Shown one piece after another: positions 36,882-46,386 of a DNA stretch of 64,000 nucleotides; within the stretch, counting starts at the first letter, position 1; each line of letters begins with the position of its first letter. Under the pieces are notes generated by a model. That model did not search any database, had not been told where the DNA came from, and worked only from the letters and a program-made list of their open reading frames with translations. The stretch lies in NCBI GenBank assembly GCA_004212735.1, contig SHBD01000007.1:45529-109528 (forward strand), in the 5' to 3' direction. The stretch comes from SAR116 cluster bacterium (GTDB lineage: Bacteria > Pseudomonadota > Alphaproteobacteria > Puniceispirillales > Puniceispirillaceae). The translations under genes and the position numbers were made by a program.

Positions 36882-37403
36882 TTAGATGCCTTGCCTGATT
36901 AAGGTCTGCACTGCACTGCTGTTGGCGAATTGTTTGCGCATCCGGCGAAAATTCGTCAGTGCCAGACCAAGTTGGCTTGTCTCGGCTTTTTTGAGCGCAT
37001 CATCATCATTCAGATCATCGACCTTGGCGGGACCACAGGCAATGGCGAGATATGTATGTTCCGCACCAACACGCTCAGCAATTTTCTGGAATTTTGCCTT
37101 CGAGCCGACCGGCCATTTCTCTCGCAGGATCGTCAGCAGCATAAAATTGGTTCCATTGGCGAAGGTGGCACCCATCGTGCCGTTCGCCTGAACCTCTGCG
37201 GCGATCGCCGTCATCGCCGCCAGATACTCAGGATCAGCAGCCAAGGCCTCGCCTCGGTCCTGATCCATCCAGTGACCAAGAATATTAATTTTATCAACCA
37301 GATCGAGACCCATCAATTTCGCATTTGTCCCACCATCGTGCGCGTCAACATCAATATCGACAATGTCAGTCTCGCCCATTACCCGGATAATCTTTGTCGC
37401 CAC
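36882..37403 (-). CDS. Hypothetical protein
   Basis: A 173-residue soluble protein that I do not recognise. The N-terminal part (MATKIIRVMGETDIVDIDVD) looks like a small beta unit and the rest is mostly helical. GTG at 37403 has a strong AGGAGAGCGAA site. It converges with the synthetase gene six bases away and has coding-like composition throughout. Confidence 0.7.
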   Translation of the reverse strand: MATKIIRVMGETDIVDIDVDAHDGGTNAKLMGLDLVDKINILGHWMDQDRGEALAADPEYLAAMTAIAAEVQANGTMGATFANGTNFMLLTILREKWPVGSKAKFQKIAERVGAEHTYLAIACGPAKVDDLNDDDALKKAETSQLGLALTNFRRMRKQFANSSAVQTLIRQGI

Positions 37404-37519
37404 TTCGCTCTCCTGTTAAACCATTGACGCGCCAGCCCCGCCTTGCGTGTGGGGTTTTAGGAGTAACTGGCACCTGTTGGCAAGTCGCCGTCAACAGGCG
37501 CCAGCAGATTTTGTCGGCA

Positions 37520-38437
37520 TCAGCTGTTTGATGACACTGACGACTGTGCCGCCCTGCCCCGCACCAATGCGCGCCAGACAATCACCAGGCAACTGCCAAT
37601 AATGATGGCAGCGCCTGTAATTTCCGTTGTTGTCATAATTTCAGCGAACATGAAATAGCCAACGAGCCCAGACAGCGGCATCTGCAGATACCGCATCGAG
37701 GAAATGACGACAGCATCGGCATATCGATATGAGCTGGTGAGCAGAATTTGCAAAAATGATGCAACAACACCGAGCGCAATCAACTGGTGGAGGGTTGTAC
37801 CGCTATAAATGACAAAATTGATGGGAAACAGCATGACAACGACGCTGATCACCAGAAATCCTATTAGATTGTACCATATGGCAACGCTGGCTGGCGCATC
37901 GCTACGACCAAGCCGCCGCAACAAAATAGCGAGCACCGCCCCTGACATTGCCGCCATCACCCCAAAGAGCGCATAATGTGTCAAATCACCAGAAAACGGG
38001 TCGGTGACAACAATTACCCCCATCATTCCGGTCAAAACCGCACACCAGCGGTAAATGCCAACCCTCTCACCCAGCAACAGCGGAGAGAGCAGCGTTACAA
38101 AAATGACCGAACTCTGAAATAAAGCTGTCGCCTGGCCCAGCGGCATCGTACGCACCGACAGAAACCAGAAACAGATACCGGAAAACCCGAAAAGCACTCG
38201 GAAAAACAAGGTCTTTTTCTGATTGATCTGCATGAACTGCCTGCCACGGGTAAGCAGACCAAAGCTGATCAACAACGGCAGGCTGAACAGGAAACGATAG
38301 AACAGGGTCGTGACCACCGACACCTCGCTGCTGACCTCCTTGACCAAAACGCCAGTGGTGATGCCGAAGCCAACGGTACAAACGCTCAACAACGCGCCAA
38401 TGACGGAACGCGGGACCGACAAGAAATCGTCCTTCAA
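37520..38437 (-). CDS. EamA/DMT-family membrane transporter
   Basis: A 305-residue ten-helix transporter of the drug/metabolite superfamily. It is a paralogue of the gene at 6921-7823, as seen from matching stretches (MPLGQATALFQS against MPLAKVTTLFQT; GRSDAPASVAIWYN against GRSDNPASTAIWYN). The only in-frame start near the N-terminus is TTG at 38437, which follows a run of nine T on the minus strand. A length change in that run would alter the start region. Substrate unknown. Confidence 0.85.
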   Translation of the reverse strand: MKDDFLSVPRSVIGALLSVCTVGFGITTGVLVKEVSSEVSVVTTLFYRFLFSLPLLISFGLLTRGRQFMQINQKKTLFFRVLFGFSGICFWFLSVRTMPLGQATALFQSSVIFVTLLSPLLLGERVGIYRWCAVLTGMMGVIVVTDPFSGDLTHYALFGVMAAMSGAVLAILLRRLGRSDAPASVAIWYNLIGFLVISVVVMLFPINFVIYSGTTLHQLIALGVVASFLQILLTSSYRYADAVVISSMRYLQMPLSGLVGYFMFAEIMTTTEITGAAIIIGSCLVIVWRALVRGRAAQSSVSSNS

Positions 38438-38493
38438 AAAAAAACTCAGTGATCGTCAACCTAGGCCAGAAAGGACCCCAGCGCACCTGTTCT

Positions 38494-38512
38494 TTTGCTG
38501 AAAATCAGCAAA
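38494..38512. repeat. Hairpin between the cytochrome b561 and EamA genes
   Basis: TTTGCTGA and TCAGCAAA pair around an AAA loop, 28 bases after the cytochrome gene stop on the minus strand. No T-run follows, so it is a weak terminator at best or a transcript-end stabiliser. Confidence 0.4.
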
Positions 38513-38539
38513 GCGCCAGCGTCTCGCATGTTTGCAACC

Positions 38540-39202
38540 TCACCAAACAGGGCGCAGCAAGGGCAACATCTGGGCAAGGGCAACGCACGCGACCATCAAC
38601 CCAAGACCAAAAAGGGTGTGCCGGGTCGAAATACCGCCATCAACACCGGAAATGCGGTCTGCCGGATCACTGGCCCGGCCATGCACCATCGCGGCGGTCA
38701 AACCCTGGCGTTTGACGAATTTATAGAACAGGATCGCCACAACATGCAGCCCGACAAGTGCAAACACGAAATATTGTCCTAAATGGTGGAGGCTTGTCGC
38801 CTGTTTACTTGCCTCCATCGATAGAAGATGCGCCATCGGCCCATCAAAGAGAATGCCGTCATTGGAGACACTGCCACTGCCCGCCATAAACCCGGCAACA
38901 CCCAAAAGCGCTAGAACCGAATAGGCAGCGAGCGGTGAATGGCCTGCCTGTCGTACGCTATTCTCACCAGCCATGCGCAACCAGGAAAAAACAGCGCGGG
39001 GTCCGGTGACAAAATTGACAAACCGCGCATGATGCCCCCCGACGAACCCCCATATCAGGCGAAAGATCACCAGCCCCATCACCGTCAAACCCAAGCGCTC
39101 ATGCGCCCACATCACGCCTGCCTTTGATGACGCAATGGCGCCGATGACAGAAAGCATCAGAGCCCAGTGAAAAATCCTTAAAGGAAGGTCCCAAATCCGC
39201 AT
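38540..39202 (-). CDS. Cytochrome b561-family membrane protein
   Basis: A 220-residue protein with about four membrane helices. The start MRIWDLPLRIFHWALML holds a likely haem histidine, more are in MWAHERLGL and VGLHVVAILFYKF, and the C-terminal part has a fifth hydrophobic segment. This is the pattern of Ni/Fe-hydrogenase-type and b561-type di-haem proteins that pass electrons from the quinone pool. ATG at 39202 with GGGGGTG upstream is chosen. No cytochrome c or hydrogenase partner lies nearby. Confidence 0.85.
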   Translation of the reverse strand: MRIWDLPLRIFHWALMLSVIGAIASSKAGVMWAHERLGLTVMGLVIFRLIWGFVGGHHARFVNFVTGPRAVFSWLRMAGENSVRQAGHSPLAAYSVLALLGVAGFMAGSGSVSNDGILFDGPMAHLLSMEASKQATSLHHLGQYFVFALVGLHVVAILFYKFVKRQGLTAAMVHGRASDPADRISGVDGGISTRHTLFGLGLMVACVALAQMLPLLRPVW

Positions 39203-39367
39203 GTGACATACACCCCCGAATATAGGCAAAGTGCCCGTTTATTGGCGACGCTATGATGACAGCCAAACAGCCTTTTGAAAAGCGAGTTACCTCACAAATC
39301 TGTGAGTGCGGTGTGCCAGCACTTCACCAGCCTTGGTCACTCGGATATTGCGCGATATAGTTTTGGC

Positions 39368-40027
39368 ATGAGTGACATGCATCAAAAGTTGTTTATCGAT
39401 GCCGGCCATGGTGATGGCGGTGCCTTGCAGGCATTGGCCCGGCTTGATGAAGATGTTGCACTGGCGCTCAAAACATATGGATCACCGCCTGATAGATCAC
39501 TCCCCGCCAGCTTTGACACGCTGGCACGCGCCATTGTAGGGCAACAGGTCTCGCGCACTGCGGCATCGTCAATCTGGAACCGGATGGGGGCCGCCAGCCT
39601 AACGAATGAGACCGCCATCGCCAACAGCTCGGCAGATGTAATGATGACCGCAGGCCTATCACGGCGAAAGGCCGAGTATCTGATCGGCCTTGCCGCAGAG
39701 ATCACCGCTGGAACACTCGACCTTCCTGCACTGGCGCATCTGCCGGGTGATGAGGTTCAGACCCGCCTGACGAAGATTCGCGGCATTGGCAGTTGGACAG
39801 CTGATAATTATCGGCTGTTTGCCCTTGCCGATATGGATGCTTGGCCGATCAATGACATCGCGCTACAAGAAGGGATGAAAAGGCTAAAATCATTGGAGTC
39901 CCGTCCAACAGCGTCAGAGCTGGAGGTGATCGCCGAGCACTGGCGCCCCTATCGCGGTGCGGGCGCATTGGTTCTCTGGCACCTTTATGGCATTCTGGTC
40001 CGTAAGGTCACGGTTGCCGATATCTGA
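39368..40027 (+). CDS. DNA-3-methyladenine glycosylase II (AlkA-type)
   Basis: A 219-residue HhH-GPD glycosylase that removes alkylated bases in base excision repair. IVGQQVSRTAASSIWNRM begins the fold, the hairpin is IRGIGSWTADNYRLFAL and the catalytic aspartate is in MDAWPINDIALQEG. The frame is open from 39275; ATG at 39368 (MSDMHQ) is preferred from the family length. It converges with the SRAP gene, another DNA damage protein. Confidence 0.88.
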   Translation: MSDMHQKLFIDAGHGDGGALQALARLDEDVALALKTYGSPPDRSLPASFDTLARAIVGQQVSRTAASSIWNRMGAASLTNETAIANSSADVMMTAGLSRRKAEYLIGLAAEITAGTLDLPALAHLPGDEVQTRLTKIRGIGSWTADNYRLFALADMDAWPINDIALQEGMKRLKSLESRPTASELEVIAEHWRPYRGAGALVLWHLYGILVRKVTVADI

Positions 40028-40034
40028 GATGCCC

Positions 40035-40730
40035 TCAGACAAAAAGATCGCCCTGGCCCGGCATGCCTTTGGCCTGTTGTGCGTTGCGTTTTTCAGCGGC
40101 AAGCGCCGCCTCATCAAGCGGCGTTACCAATCGTGGGTGATCCTCTGCCACTTTGCCAACCGCCGGACCAACGCGGTACCAGTTGAACAGACTGGTTGGC
40201 GCGGCCTGAAGATATTGTTCTGCCATCTTGCCATCATTGGTTAACCAACCGTGCCAGCTGCTGCGCGGTAGGACCAGCGGCTGCCGGTGATGAATGGTCT
40301 TCAACTCACCCTCTGCGGCGCTTGTCATCACCACAAAATGCGTTCTACCGCCACAGGTAAACAGCAGACCAGCAAACGCCACCAAGCCGCCATCACCCAG
40401 TTGAATATGCCATGGCTGGCGGCGCGCCGACCATTCATACCACCCCGTTGCGGCCACAAGACAGCGCCGCGTCGCAAACGCATCGCGGAAAGTTGGTCTT
40501 TCAGTGACCGTCTCCATCCGCGCATTAATAAGGAAACTCTGTTTGCTGGACGCGGGTGGTAGCCCCCATTTGGCGTAAATGGCCTCGGCATGCAGGCCTG
40601 ACTGCTGGATGACCAGCGCAGATTGGCCTGGCGCAACATTCCATCGCGGTTGCAGATTTTCGAGTATCGTCACGCCGAAATGCCGCATCAATTCCTCCGG
40701 CGAGGCGGTGCTGGTGAATCGTCCACACAT
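40035..40730 (-). CDS. SRAP (YedK/HMCES) abasic-site-binding protein
   Basis: A 231-residue protein that shields abasic sites in single-stranded DNA by a covalent link through Cys2. MCGRF at the start fixes ATG 40730 as the start, since Cys2 must become the N-terminus. The active-site glutamate is in WYEWSARR and the histidine in HHRQPLVLP. It is divergent from tsaC and convergent with the glycosylase. Confidence 0.93.
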   Translation of the reverse strand: MCGRFTSTASPEELMRHFGVTILENLQPRWNVAPGQSALVIQQSGLHAEAIYAKWGLPPASSKQSFLINARMETVTERPTFRDAFATRRCLVAATGWYEWSARRQPWHIQLGDGGLVAFAGLLFTCGGRTHFVVMTSAAEGELKTIHHRQPLVLPRSSWHGWLTNDGKMAEQYLQAAPTSLFNWYRVGPAVGKVAEDHPRLVTPLDEAALAAEKRNAQQAKGMPGQGDLFV

Positions 40731-40916
40731 CTGTCTGCAACTCCCAAAACCCGATATCGCGCCGCCAGCAGAAGACTCGTTCCGGTGACGCAAGTCGATA
40801 TCATGCGACAGCCATCAACAAGAATCCACCAGTCAGATGTCGCAGGCACGACGACACATATGATGAATTTTATTCGGCGCTGCCCACTAGGCGCGAAAGA
40901 CCGCTTAGGTTATGAC

Positions 40917-41897
40917 ATGCGTATGACCGAGCTTTTGCCCCTATCCGACCTGAGCATCGCCCGTGCCAGCGCCATTTTGCGCACAGGAGGGCTTGTTGCA
41001 TTCCCCACTGAGACAGTCTATGGCCTTGGCGCCAATGCCAATAATGCGGCCGCCGTGGCCGGTATCTTTGGGGCGAAGAACAGACCCGAATTCAACCCCC
41101 TGATCAGCCATGTGGCAACACCCGATGCCGCTTTTGCGCTTGGCCAAAAGACCCCCATGGCGGCAGCGCTGGCCGATGCTTTCTGGCCTGGACCAATGAC
41201 ACTCGTGCTGACACGTGAGCCGGATTGTCCAATCGCCATGCTGACCAGTGCCGGCCTCGAAAAAATAGCCCTGCGTGTTCCTGCACATCCTGAGGCGCAG
41301 CGTCTGTTGGCCGCCTTTGGCGAACCTATCGCGGCGCCGAGTGCCAATATGTCGGGCAAGATCAGCCCAAGTAGGGCCGCGCATGTCATGCAGTCACTTG
41401 CCGGCAGAATTGATCTCGTCCTCGATGGTGGCGCCTGCGAGAACGGTGTCGAGTCAACGATTATTGACTGCACAGGTGCGCAGGCCATTATCCTGCGTCC
41501 CGGTGGAGTGACGCGCGACAAGATCGCCCGCGTGCTTATCAACGCAAATCTTGACCCGGAGATGGGCAAACCATCTATCTCAGAAAATGACAACGCACCC
41601 GTCAGCCCCGGCCAGCTCGCCAGCCATTACGCGCCAAATGCGGCCTTGCGTCTGAACGCCCTGAGTGCGGCTACGGACGAAACCCTTGTTGGATTTGGCA
41701 AAATAGCCGGTTCTGGCGAACAGCCTATTAGCCTGAGCAGAACGGGCAATCTGAATGAAGCAGCGGCAAATCTATTTGATCTGCTGCATCAGCTTGACGC
41801 CTTGAAACTGCCCAAGATCGCCATCGCCCCCATTCCCGACACTGGACTGGGCGAGGCAATCAATGACCGCTTGCGCCGCGCCGCCGCGCCGCGATAA
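40917..41897 (+). CDS. tsaC: L-threonylcarbamoyladenylate synthase (Sua5-type)
   Basis: A 326-residue enzyme that makes threonylcarbamoyl-AMP for the universal t6A37 tRNA modification. The YrdC domain (about 1-200) shows FPTETVYGLGANA, FGAKNRPEFNPL and IAAPSANMSG. A C-terminal Sua5 domain follows, with SPGQLASHYAPNA at the linker. The frame opens far upstream, overlapping the divergent SRAP gene, so ATG at 40917 with TTAGG 9 bases before it is used; 40923 is also possible. Confidence 0.93.
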   Translation: MRMTELLPLSDLSIARASAILRTGGLVAFPTETVYGLGANANNAAAVAGIFGAKNRPEFNPLISHVATPDAAFALGQKTPMAAALADAFWPGPMTLVLTREPDCPIAMLTSAGLEKIALRVPAHPEAQRLLAAFGEPIAAPSANMSGKISPSRAAHVMQSLAGRIDLVLDGGACENGVESTIIDCTGAQAIILRPGGVTRDKIARVLINANLDPEMGKPSISENDNAPVSPGQLASHYAPNAALRLNALSAATDETLVGFGKIAGSGEQPISLSRTGNLNEAAANLFDLLHQLDALKLPKIAIAPIPDTGLGEAINDRLRRAAAPR

Positions 41898-41995
41898 CCC
41901 TTGGACCCAACAGGATCGTTGGCGACAGGTCACAAAATCCCTATAGTCATCGCCGGATTAAGTCACACCTTTTACTGATTGAGGAGCAGCGTACA

Positions 41996-43429
41996 GTGAC
42001 GATGGACATTATTGCTGAATTAACGAGCATAGTCGGGGCGGATGCCGTGATGAACGCTGCTGATGACATGGCTCCTTTTCTGTCGGACTGGCATAGCAGG
42101 TTTGCCGGACAGGCACATGCAGTTGTGCTGCCACAGACAACGGCGCAGGTGGCTAAAATCATGGAATTCGCCAGCCAGCAAGGCATTGTTGTCGTTCCAC
42201 AAGGTGGCAACACTGGTTTCATGGGTGGCGCCACACCCGATACAAAAGGTAACAGCATTCTTCTGTCACTGCGCCGGATGAACCGGATTCGCGAAATTGA
42301 TCCGACCAATATGTCAATGACGGTCGAGGCAGGCTGCATCCTGCAGACCCTGCACGAAACAACGGAGGCCCAGAACCTCTATTTCCCACTCAACCTGGCC
42401 GCCAAGGGGAGCTGCACAATCGGCGGCAATCTTGGCACCAATGCCGGGGGTTTGAATGTTGTCCGGTATGGCACCACGCGGCAACTCACCTTGGGGCTTG
42501 AGGTCGTTTTGATGGGTGGCAAGGTTCTGAACATGCTGAGCGGACTTCGCAAGGATAATACTGGCTATAATTTGCGTGACCTGTTCATCGGCTCTGAGGG
42601 GACACTTGGTGTGATTACAGCCGCAACGATGAAGCTGTTTCCCCTGCCTGTCGCACGCAGCACAGCCTTTGCCGAAGTGCGCGATGTTGCCGCTGCGGTA
42701 AAGCTGCTGCACCGCCTGCAGGCGGCCTCTGGCGGTAGTGTTGAGGCCTTTGAGTTGATCCCGGCCGACATTCTGCATGTGCTTTTTGAGCATTTTCCCG
42801 AAATCCAGCAACCGCTGGCAGAGCGCGGTGCGATGAATGTGTTGATGGAAATCGCCAGCACCAACCCCAATAGCGGAGTCGCCGACAGCAGTGGCCAGAT
42901 CCCGCTGCAGGGAATAATGGAGGATTTCCTTGCCACTGCCTTTGAGGATGGGTTGGTCATTGATGCAACCATTGCTACCAACGAGGCGCAGCGCACAGCA
43001 TTGTGGGATGTACGTGAGACAGCACCAGAATCACACAAGCGGTCCGGTGTTGTGGCACGCTCTGACATCTCATTACCGCAATCGGCAATCGCGCCCTTCT
43101 ATGCCGAGATGGTGAGCGGCATCAAGGCAATTGATCCGACTGTCCGCATCTGTGGTTACGGGCATATCGGTGATGGCAACCTGCATTTCAATCTCGTCAG
43201 CCATCCGGCCAGCAATACCGAATTTGCTGAAAAAATTCCCTCCCTGTTTGACCTGCTCTACGAAACGCTTGCCCGCTATGGAGGGTCGATCAGTGCGGAA
43301 CACGGTATCGGCCAGGTCAAGCGCGACCAGCTCAAAACAGTGAAAAGTGCTGAAATCCTGGACACCATGCAGGCGATTAAAACAGCCTTGGATCCCCAGA
43401 ATCTTATGAATCCGGGTAAAATTCTCTGA
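41996..43429 (+). CDS. FAD-binding oxidoreductase (GlcD/D-2-hydroxyacid dehydrogenase type)
   Basis: A 477-residue flavoprotein of the VAO family. The FAD loop VPQGGNTGFMGGATP is near residue 65 and LGTNAGGLNVVRYG and FIGSEGTLGVITAAT are further cofactor contacts. The C-terminal half holds GYGHIGDGNLHFN and SAEHGIGQVKR, typical of D-lactate and D-2-hydroxyglutarate dehydrogenases. The substrate is uncertain. The start is GTG at 41996, nine bases after GAGGAG, with ATG at 42002 as alternative. The DUF924 gene follows. Confidence 0.9.
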   Translation: MTMDIIAELTSIVGADAVMNAADDMAPFLSDWHSRFAGQAHAVVLPQTTAQVAKIMEFASQQGIVVVPQGGNTGFMGGATPDTKGNSILLSLRRMNRIREIDPTNMSMTVEAGCILQTLHETTEAQNLYFPLNLAAKGSCTIGGNLGTNAGGLNVVRYGTTRQLTLGLEVVLMGGKVLNMLSGLRKDNTGYNLRDLFIGSEGTLGVITAATMKLFPLPVARSTAFAEVRDVAAAVKLLHRLQAASGGSVEAFELIPADILHVLFEHFPEIQQPLAERGAMNVLMEIASTNPNSGVADSSGQIPLQGIMEDFLATAFEDGLVIDATIATNEAQRTALWDVRETAPESHKRSGVVARSDISLPQSAIAPFYAEMVSGIKAIDPTVRICGYGHIGDGNLHFNLVSHPASNTEFAEKIPSLFDLLYETLARYGGSISAEHGIGQVKRDQLKTVKSAEILDTMQAIKTALDPQNLMNPGKIL

Positions 43430-43462
43430 ACAGCCAAAAATTGGCCAAAGGAGGCACACGTC

Positions 43463-44014
43463 ATGGCAAAGACAGAAACCGCGGATGCGGTACTGGATTT
43501 CTGGTTCGAGGAGATATCACCAGAGCAGTGGTTCAAGAAAGATGATGTCTTTGATGAAACCATCAAAAATCGTTTCGAGCCGACAATCATCAGCAGCTTG
43601 AAAGGCGAGAGGGATAGCTGGGCAAACACAGCCACGGGATGTCTCGCCCTAATCATCCTGCTTGACCAATTCACCCGCAACATCTACCGCAACACCCCGC
43701 GCGCTTTTTCAGGAGATGAAATGGCGCTGGCGTTGTCTCTGCGCTGCCTTGAGCGAGGATATCTCGACGATGCTGATGCCAATCAGCGGCATTTCATGCT
43801 GATGCCCCTGATGCATAGCGAAGATTTGGCTATTCAGGACATGTCATTGCCGTTGTTTGAGACACACACAAATGCGCGAACACTGGACTATGCGCAGCAA
43901 CACCGGGATATCGTTTCACGGTTTGGCCGATTTCCCCATCGCAACGCCATACTGGGGCGCCCTTCCTCACCCGAGGAAATTGAGTTTCTGACCCAGCCCG
44001 GATCATCCTTTTAG
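43463..44014 (+). CDS. DUF924-family protein
   Basis: A 183-residue mostly helical TPR-like protein with the family marks VLDFWFEE, LALIILLDQFTRNIYR and YAQQHRDIVSRFGRFPHRNAILGR. The function of DUF924 is not known. AAAGGAGG precedes the ATG. It lies 33 bases after the FAD dehydrogenase gene and may share its transcript. Confidence 0.92.
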   Translation: MAKTETADAVLDFWFEEISPEQWFKKDDVFDETIKNRFEPTIISSLKGERDSWANTATGCLALIILLDQFTRNIYRNTPRAFSGDEMALALSLRCLERGYLDDADANQRHFMLMPLMHSEDLAIQDMSLPLFETHTNARTLDYAQQHRDIVSRFGRFPHRNAILGRPSSPEEIEFLTQPGSSF

Positions 44015-44030
44015 GCAGAGACGAACACAC

Positions 44031-44960
44031 TCAATCACCGGCGAGTTTGGCGGCTGTCTGCATCACCTTTCCGGCGGTGATGCTGGCGATAGGGTCAGCC
44101 TTTACCCAACTGCAACAACTGCCTGTGGGCGCTGACATTGCCGGATCAGTATCTGGTCCCATGACCATTATCGTCCGTGCGCCGAGGCGCGCCGCCAGAA
44201 ACAATGGCCCCGTGTCATTGCCAACCACAAGATCAGCTGAGTGCAGGAGGCGGGCCAAACCCGTAAGATCAGTTTTGCCAACAAGATCATGACATTGCGG
44301 GGCTGCCGCCATCAAAGCATCTGCGACCGGACGATCCGCTTGGGTGCCAACAATGACCACCGCCTGCCCGGATGCCTGCAACGCCAACGCCAGTTCGGCA
44401 TATCGGTCAGCCGGCCATCTTTTCTGGGGTTTGGCGAGTGAGCAACCCGGAATCAGCACCACAGCCCCGGCCATTGGAGCCGCCCCACCACCATCAGCCA
44501 GCCAGTCCAGATCTACCGCCGCAGGCTTGATTATCCGGCCGCCTGCCATCTTGGCGGCAGTGAGCATACGTCGATGATTGTTCACCGCAGTGAAATCTGG
44601 ATAGGGATCACTTGCCCCTTTTGCCGTTCCGAACCAACGCACCGCTGGCCGCACAAAATACTTTTGATAGCTCGCAGTCCGACCACTGCATTGCAAATCT
44701 ATGATCGCATCCCAACCGCGCCGCAACACGGAGCGAACCCGCCACGTTGCCGGGACGTCAAGAAACGATGATCGCGGATCAATCAACACCTCGTCAAACC
44801 AAGGCATCATCCTCATGAAACCGGCAAAAGCAGGAGAAGTCAGAACCGCAATATGAGCATCGGCAAGACCGGCACGAAGGCTTGCATAGGCATCGAACCC
44901 CTGCACCACATCACCAAGTGCCCCATGCTTGATCACAAGAACCTGCCGCTGCTGATCCAT
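44031..44960 (-). CDS. Glycosyltransferase family 9 (heptosyltransferase-like)
   Basis: A 309-residue GT-B fold enzyme similar to lipopolysaccharide heptosyltransferases. The start VLVIKHGALGDVVQGFDAYASL and the C-terminal donor-binding block DLVVGNDTGPLFLAARLG are diagnostic. It would add heptose to the lipid A core, using the ADP-heptose route to which hldE at 55257 contributes. It is convergent with the DUF924 gene. Confidence 0.9.
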   Translation of the reverse strand: MDQQRQVLVIKHGALGDVVQGFDAYASLRAGLADAHIAVLTSPAFAGFMRMMPWFDEVLIDPRSSFLDVPATWRVRSVLRRGWDAIIDLQCSGRTASYQKYFVRPAVRWFGTAKGASDPYPDFTAVNNHRRMLTAAKMAGGRIIKPAAVDLDWLADGGGAAPMAGAVVLIPGCSLAKPQKRWPADRYAELALALQASGQAVVIVGTQADRPVADALMAAAPQCHDLVGKTDLTGLARLLHSADLVVGNDTGPLFLAARLGARTIMVMGPDTDPAMSAPTGSCCSWVKADPIASITAGKVMQTAAKLAGD

Positions 44961-45174
44961 TAATGCTTTGCCCCGATTTCTCTAATTCGTTCACCCAATG
45001 TCAGTGGATGACATTCACCCCGGATATGACATACCATATCAACGCCTCCGGGCGATGGAAAAGATCGTCTGCAAATTAACATGATACTTGTTTGACTCCG
45101 GGAATCCCACAGCCTTGTCATCAGCAAATGAAACATCATCACCGTCAATCAGCGCACTTCGCCAGATAACACCG

Positions 45175-46281
45175 TTGCCATTGATCGACATTCTGCTGCC
45201 TGCAAAGGAACGTTTCACCGCGGCAAATGCCGGCGCAATTTCGGGCGTGGTGAATGACCTTGTTGAGGCGAGCCAGAGCCGCGACTGTTTTCGCATCTGT
45301 GGTACGGTGGTTGATGCCCCGCTCAACGATCATAGATTTCTGAGTCTGCGGCCACGCGGACAATGGTTTAGAGGCACAAATATTGGCTGTGCTGCGGATT
45401 ATATTGCCCAGATCGAAAAAACTGGTGCACCCGATCTGGTGGAAGTGCATAGCCGATGTCACGTTGCCACCTACATCAAGCAGCGCCGCCCAGATTTGCG
45501 GGTGAGCCTTTACCTGCACAATGATCCGCGTGACATGAAAGGCAGTAAGAGCGTCAAGGATCGGCTGGCACTGCTCCGGGATATGGCCACCATCATCTGT
45601 GTCAGCGCCTATATCCGTGACTGCTTTCTGGATGGTCTTGGCGTCGATAACGCCCTCGCTACAAAGGTTGGCGTTGCCCGAAACGGTGCGCAGCGCTGGC
45701 TTGTCAACCAACCAGTCAAGCAGCCGGTCATTCTGATCGCTGGCCGGATGGTCCCGGAAAAGGGAATTTTGGAATGTGCAACGGCGCTGGCTGCCATCCT
45801 GCCGAAACACCCCGATTGGCAGCTGGTGATTGCCGGCGCAAAACGTTTTGAGGCCGCCGCGCATGACAGCTATGAGGCGAAGATTGCAAACACCATTCAG
45901 GACCTTGGCAATCAGGCGGTCATGACCGGCTTCATCCCGATCAATGAAGTCCGAGAATGGCAAGCCAAAGCGGCCATTTCCGCCTGTCCGTCGCTGTGGA
46001 ATGATCCCATGCCAAAGGCCGTTATCGAGAGTCTTGCCGCCGGATGCGCCCTTCTGACAACGCGGCGTGGCGGAATTCCAGAAGTGGCCGAAGGCCGGGC
46101 CCATATTGTTGATACGCCCGACATCGCCCATTTCAGCGCTGGCTTTGACAAACTGCTCAGCGATGATGCCTATCGGACAGGTTTGCAGGATGTGGCCTGG
46201 CATGATTTTCCCTTTACCGCGAACGCCATGGCAGATGAGGCAGATGCTCTGCGCGCGCAGTGCCTTCAGTCACCAATCTGA
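45175..46281 (+). CDS. Glycosyltransferase family 4 protein
   Basis: A 368-residue GT-B enzyme. The acceptor half carries DLVEVHSRCHVATYIKQ and SLYLHNDPRDMKGSK, and the donor half shows AGRMVPEKGI and the motif PMPKAVIESLAAGCALLTTRRGGIPEVAEG. It likely acts in lipopolysaccharide or surface sugar assembly near the GT9 gene and lptD. No ATG lies at the expected N-terminus: PLIDILLPAKERF is preceded by TTG codons at 45175 and 45181, and the frame opens at a TTG at 45088. None has a good ribosome-binding site, so the start is uncertain. Confidence 0.85.
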   Translation: MPLIDILLPAKERFTAANAGAISGVVNDLVEASQSRDCFRICGTVVDAPLNDHRFLSLRPRGQWFRGTNIGCAADYIAQIEKTGAPDLVEVHSRCHVATYIKQRRPDLRVSLYLHNDPRDMKGSKSVKDRLALLRDMATIICVSAYIRDCFLDGLGVDNALATKVGVARNGAQRWLVNQPVKQPVILIAGRMVPEKGILECATALAAILPKHPDWQLVIAGAKRFEAAAHDSYEAKIANTIQDLGNQAVMTGFIPINEVREWQAKAAISACPSLWNDPMPKAVIESLAAGCALLTTRRGGIPEVAEGRAHIVDTPDIAHFSAGFDKLLSDDAYRTGLQDVAWHDFPFTANAMADEADALRAQCLQSPI

Positions 46282-46386
46282 GTGCGACAGGCAGTGACAA
46301 AGCCCGACAATTTTTAGCGTATGTCATAGACTTATGAGGTAAAACGCGATAGCCATTAGGTCTGTTACCTGCTTTTTGGAGTTGGA

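Noticed and set aside
45039..45191. Minus-strand 50-codon frame opposite the start of the GT4 gene
   Set aside because: Protein-like in parts but it overlaps the GT4 N-terminus on the other strand and has no recognised family. It is kept only as a remark under the start-site finding.
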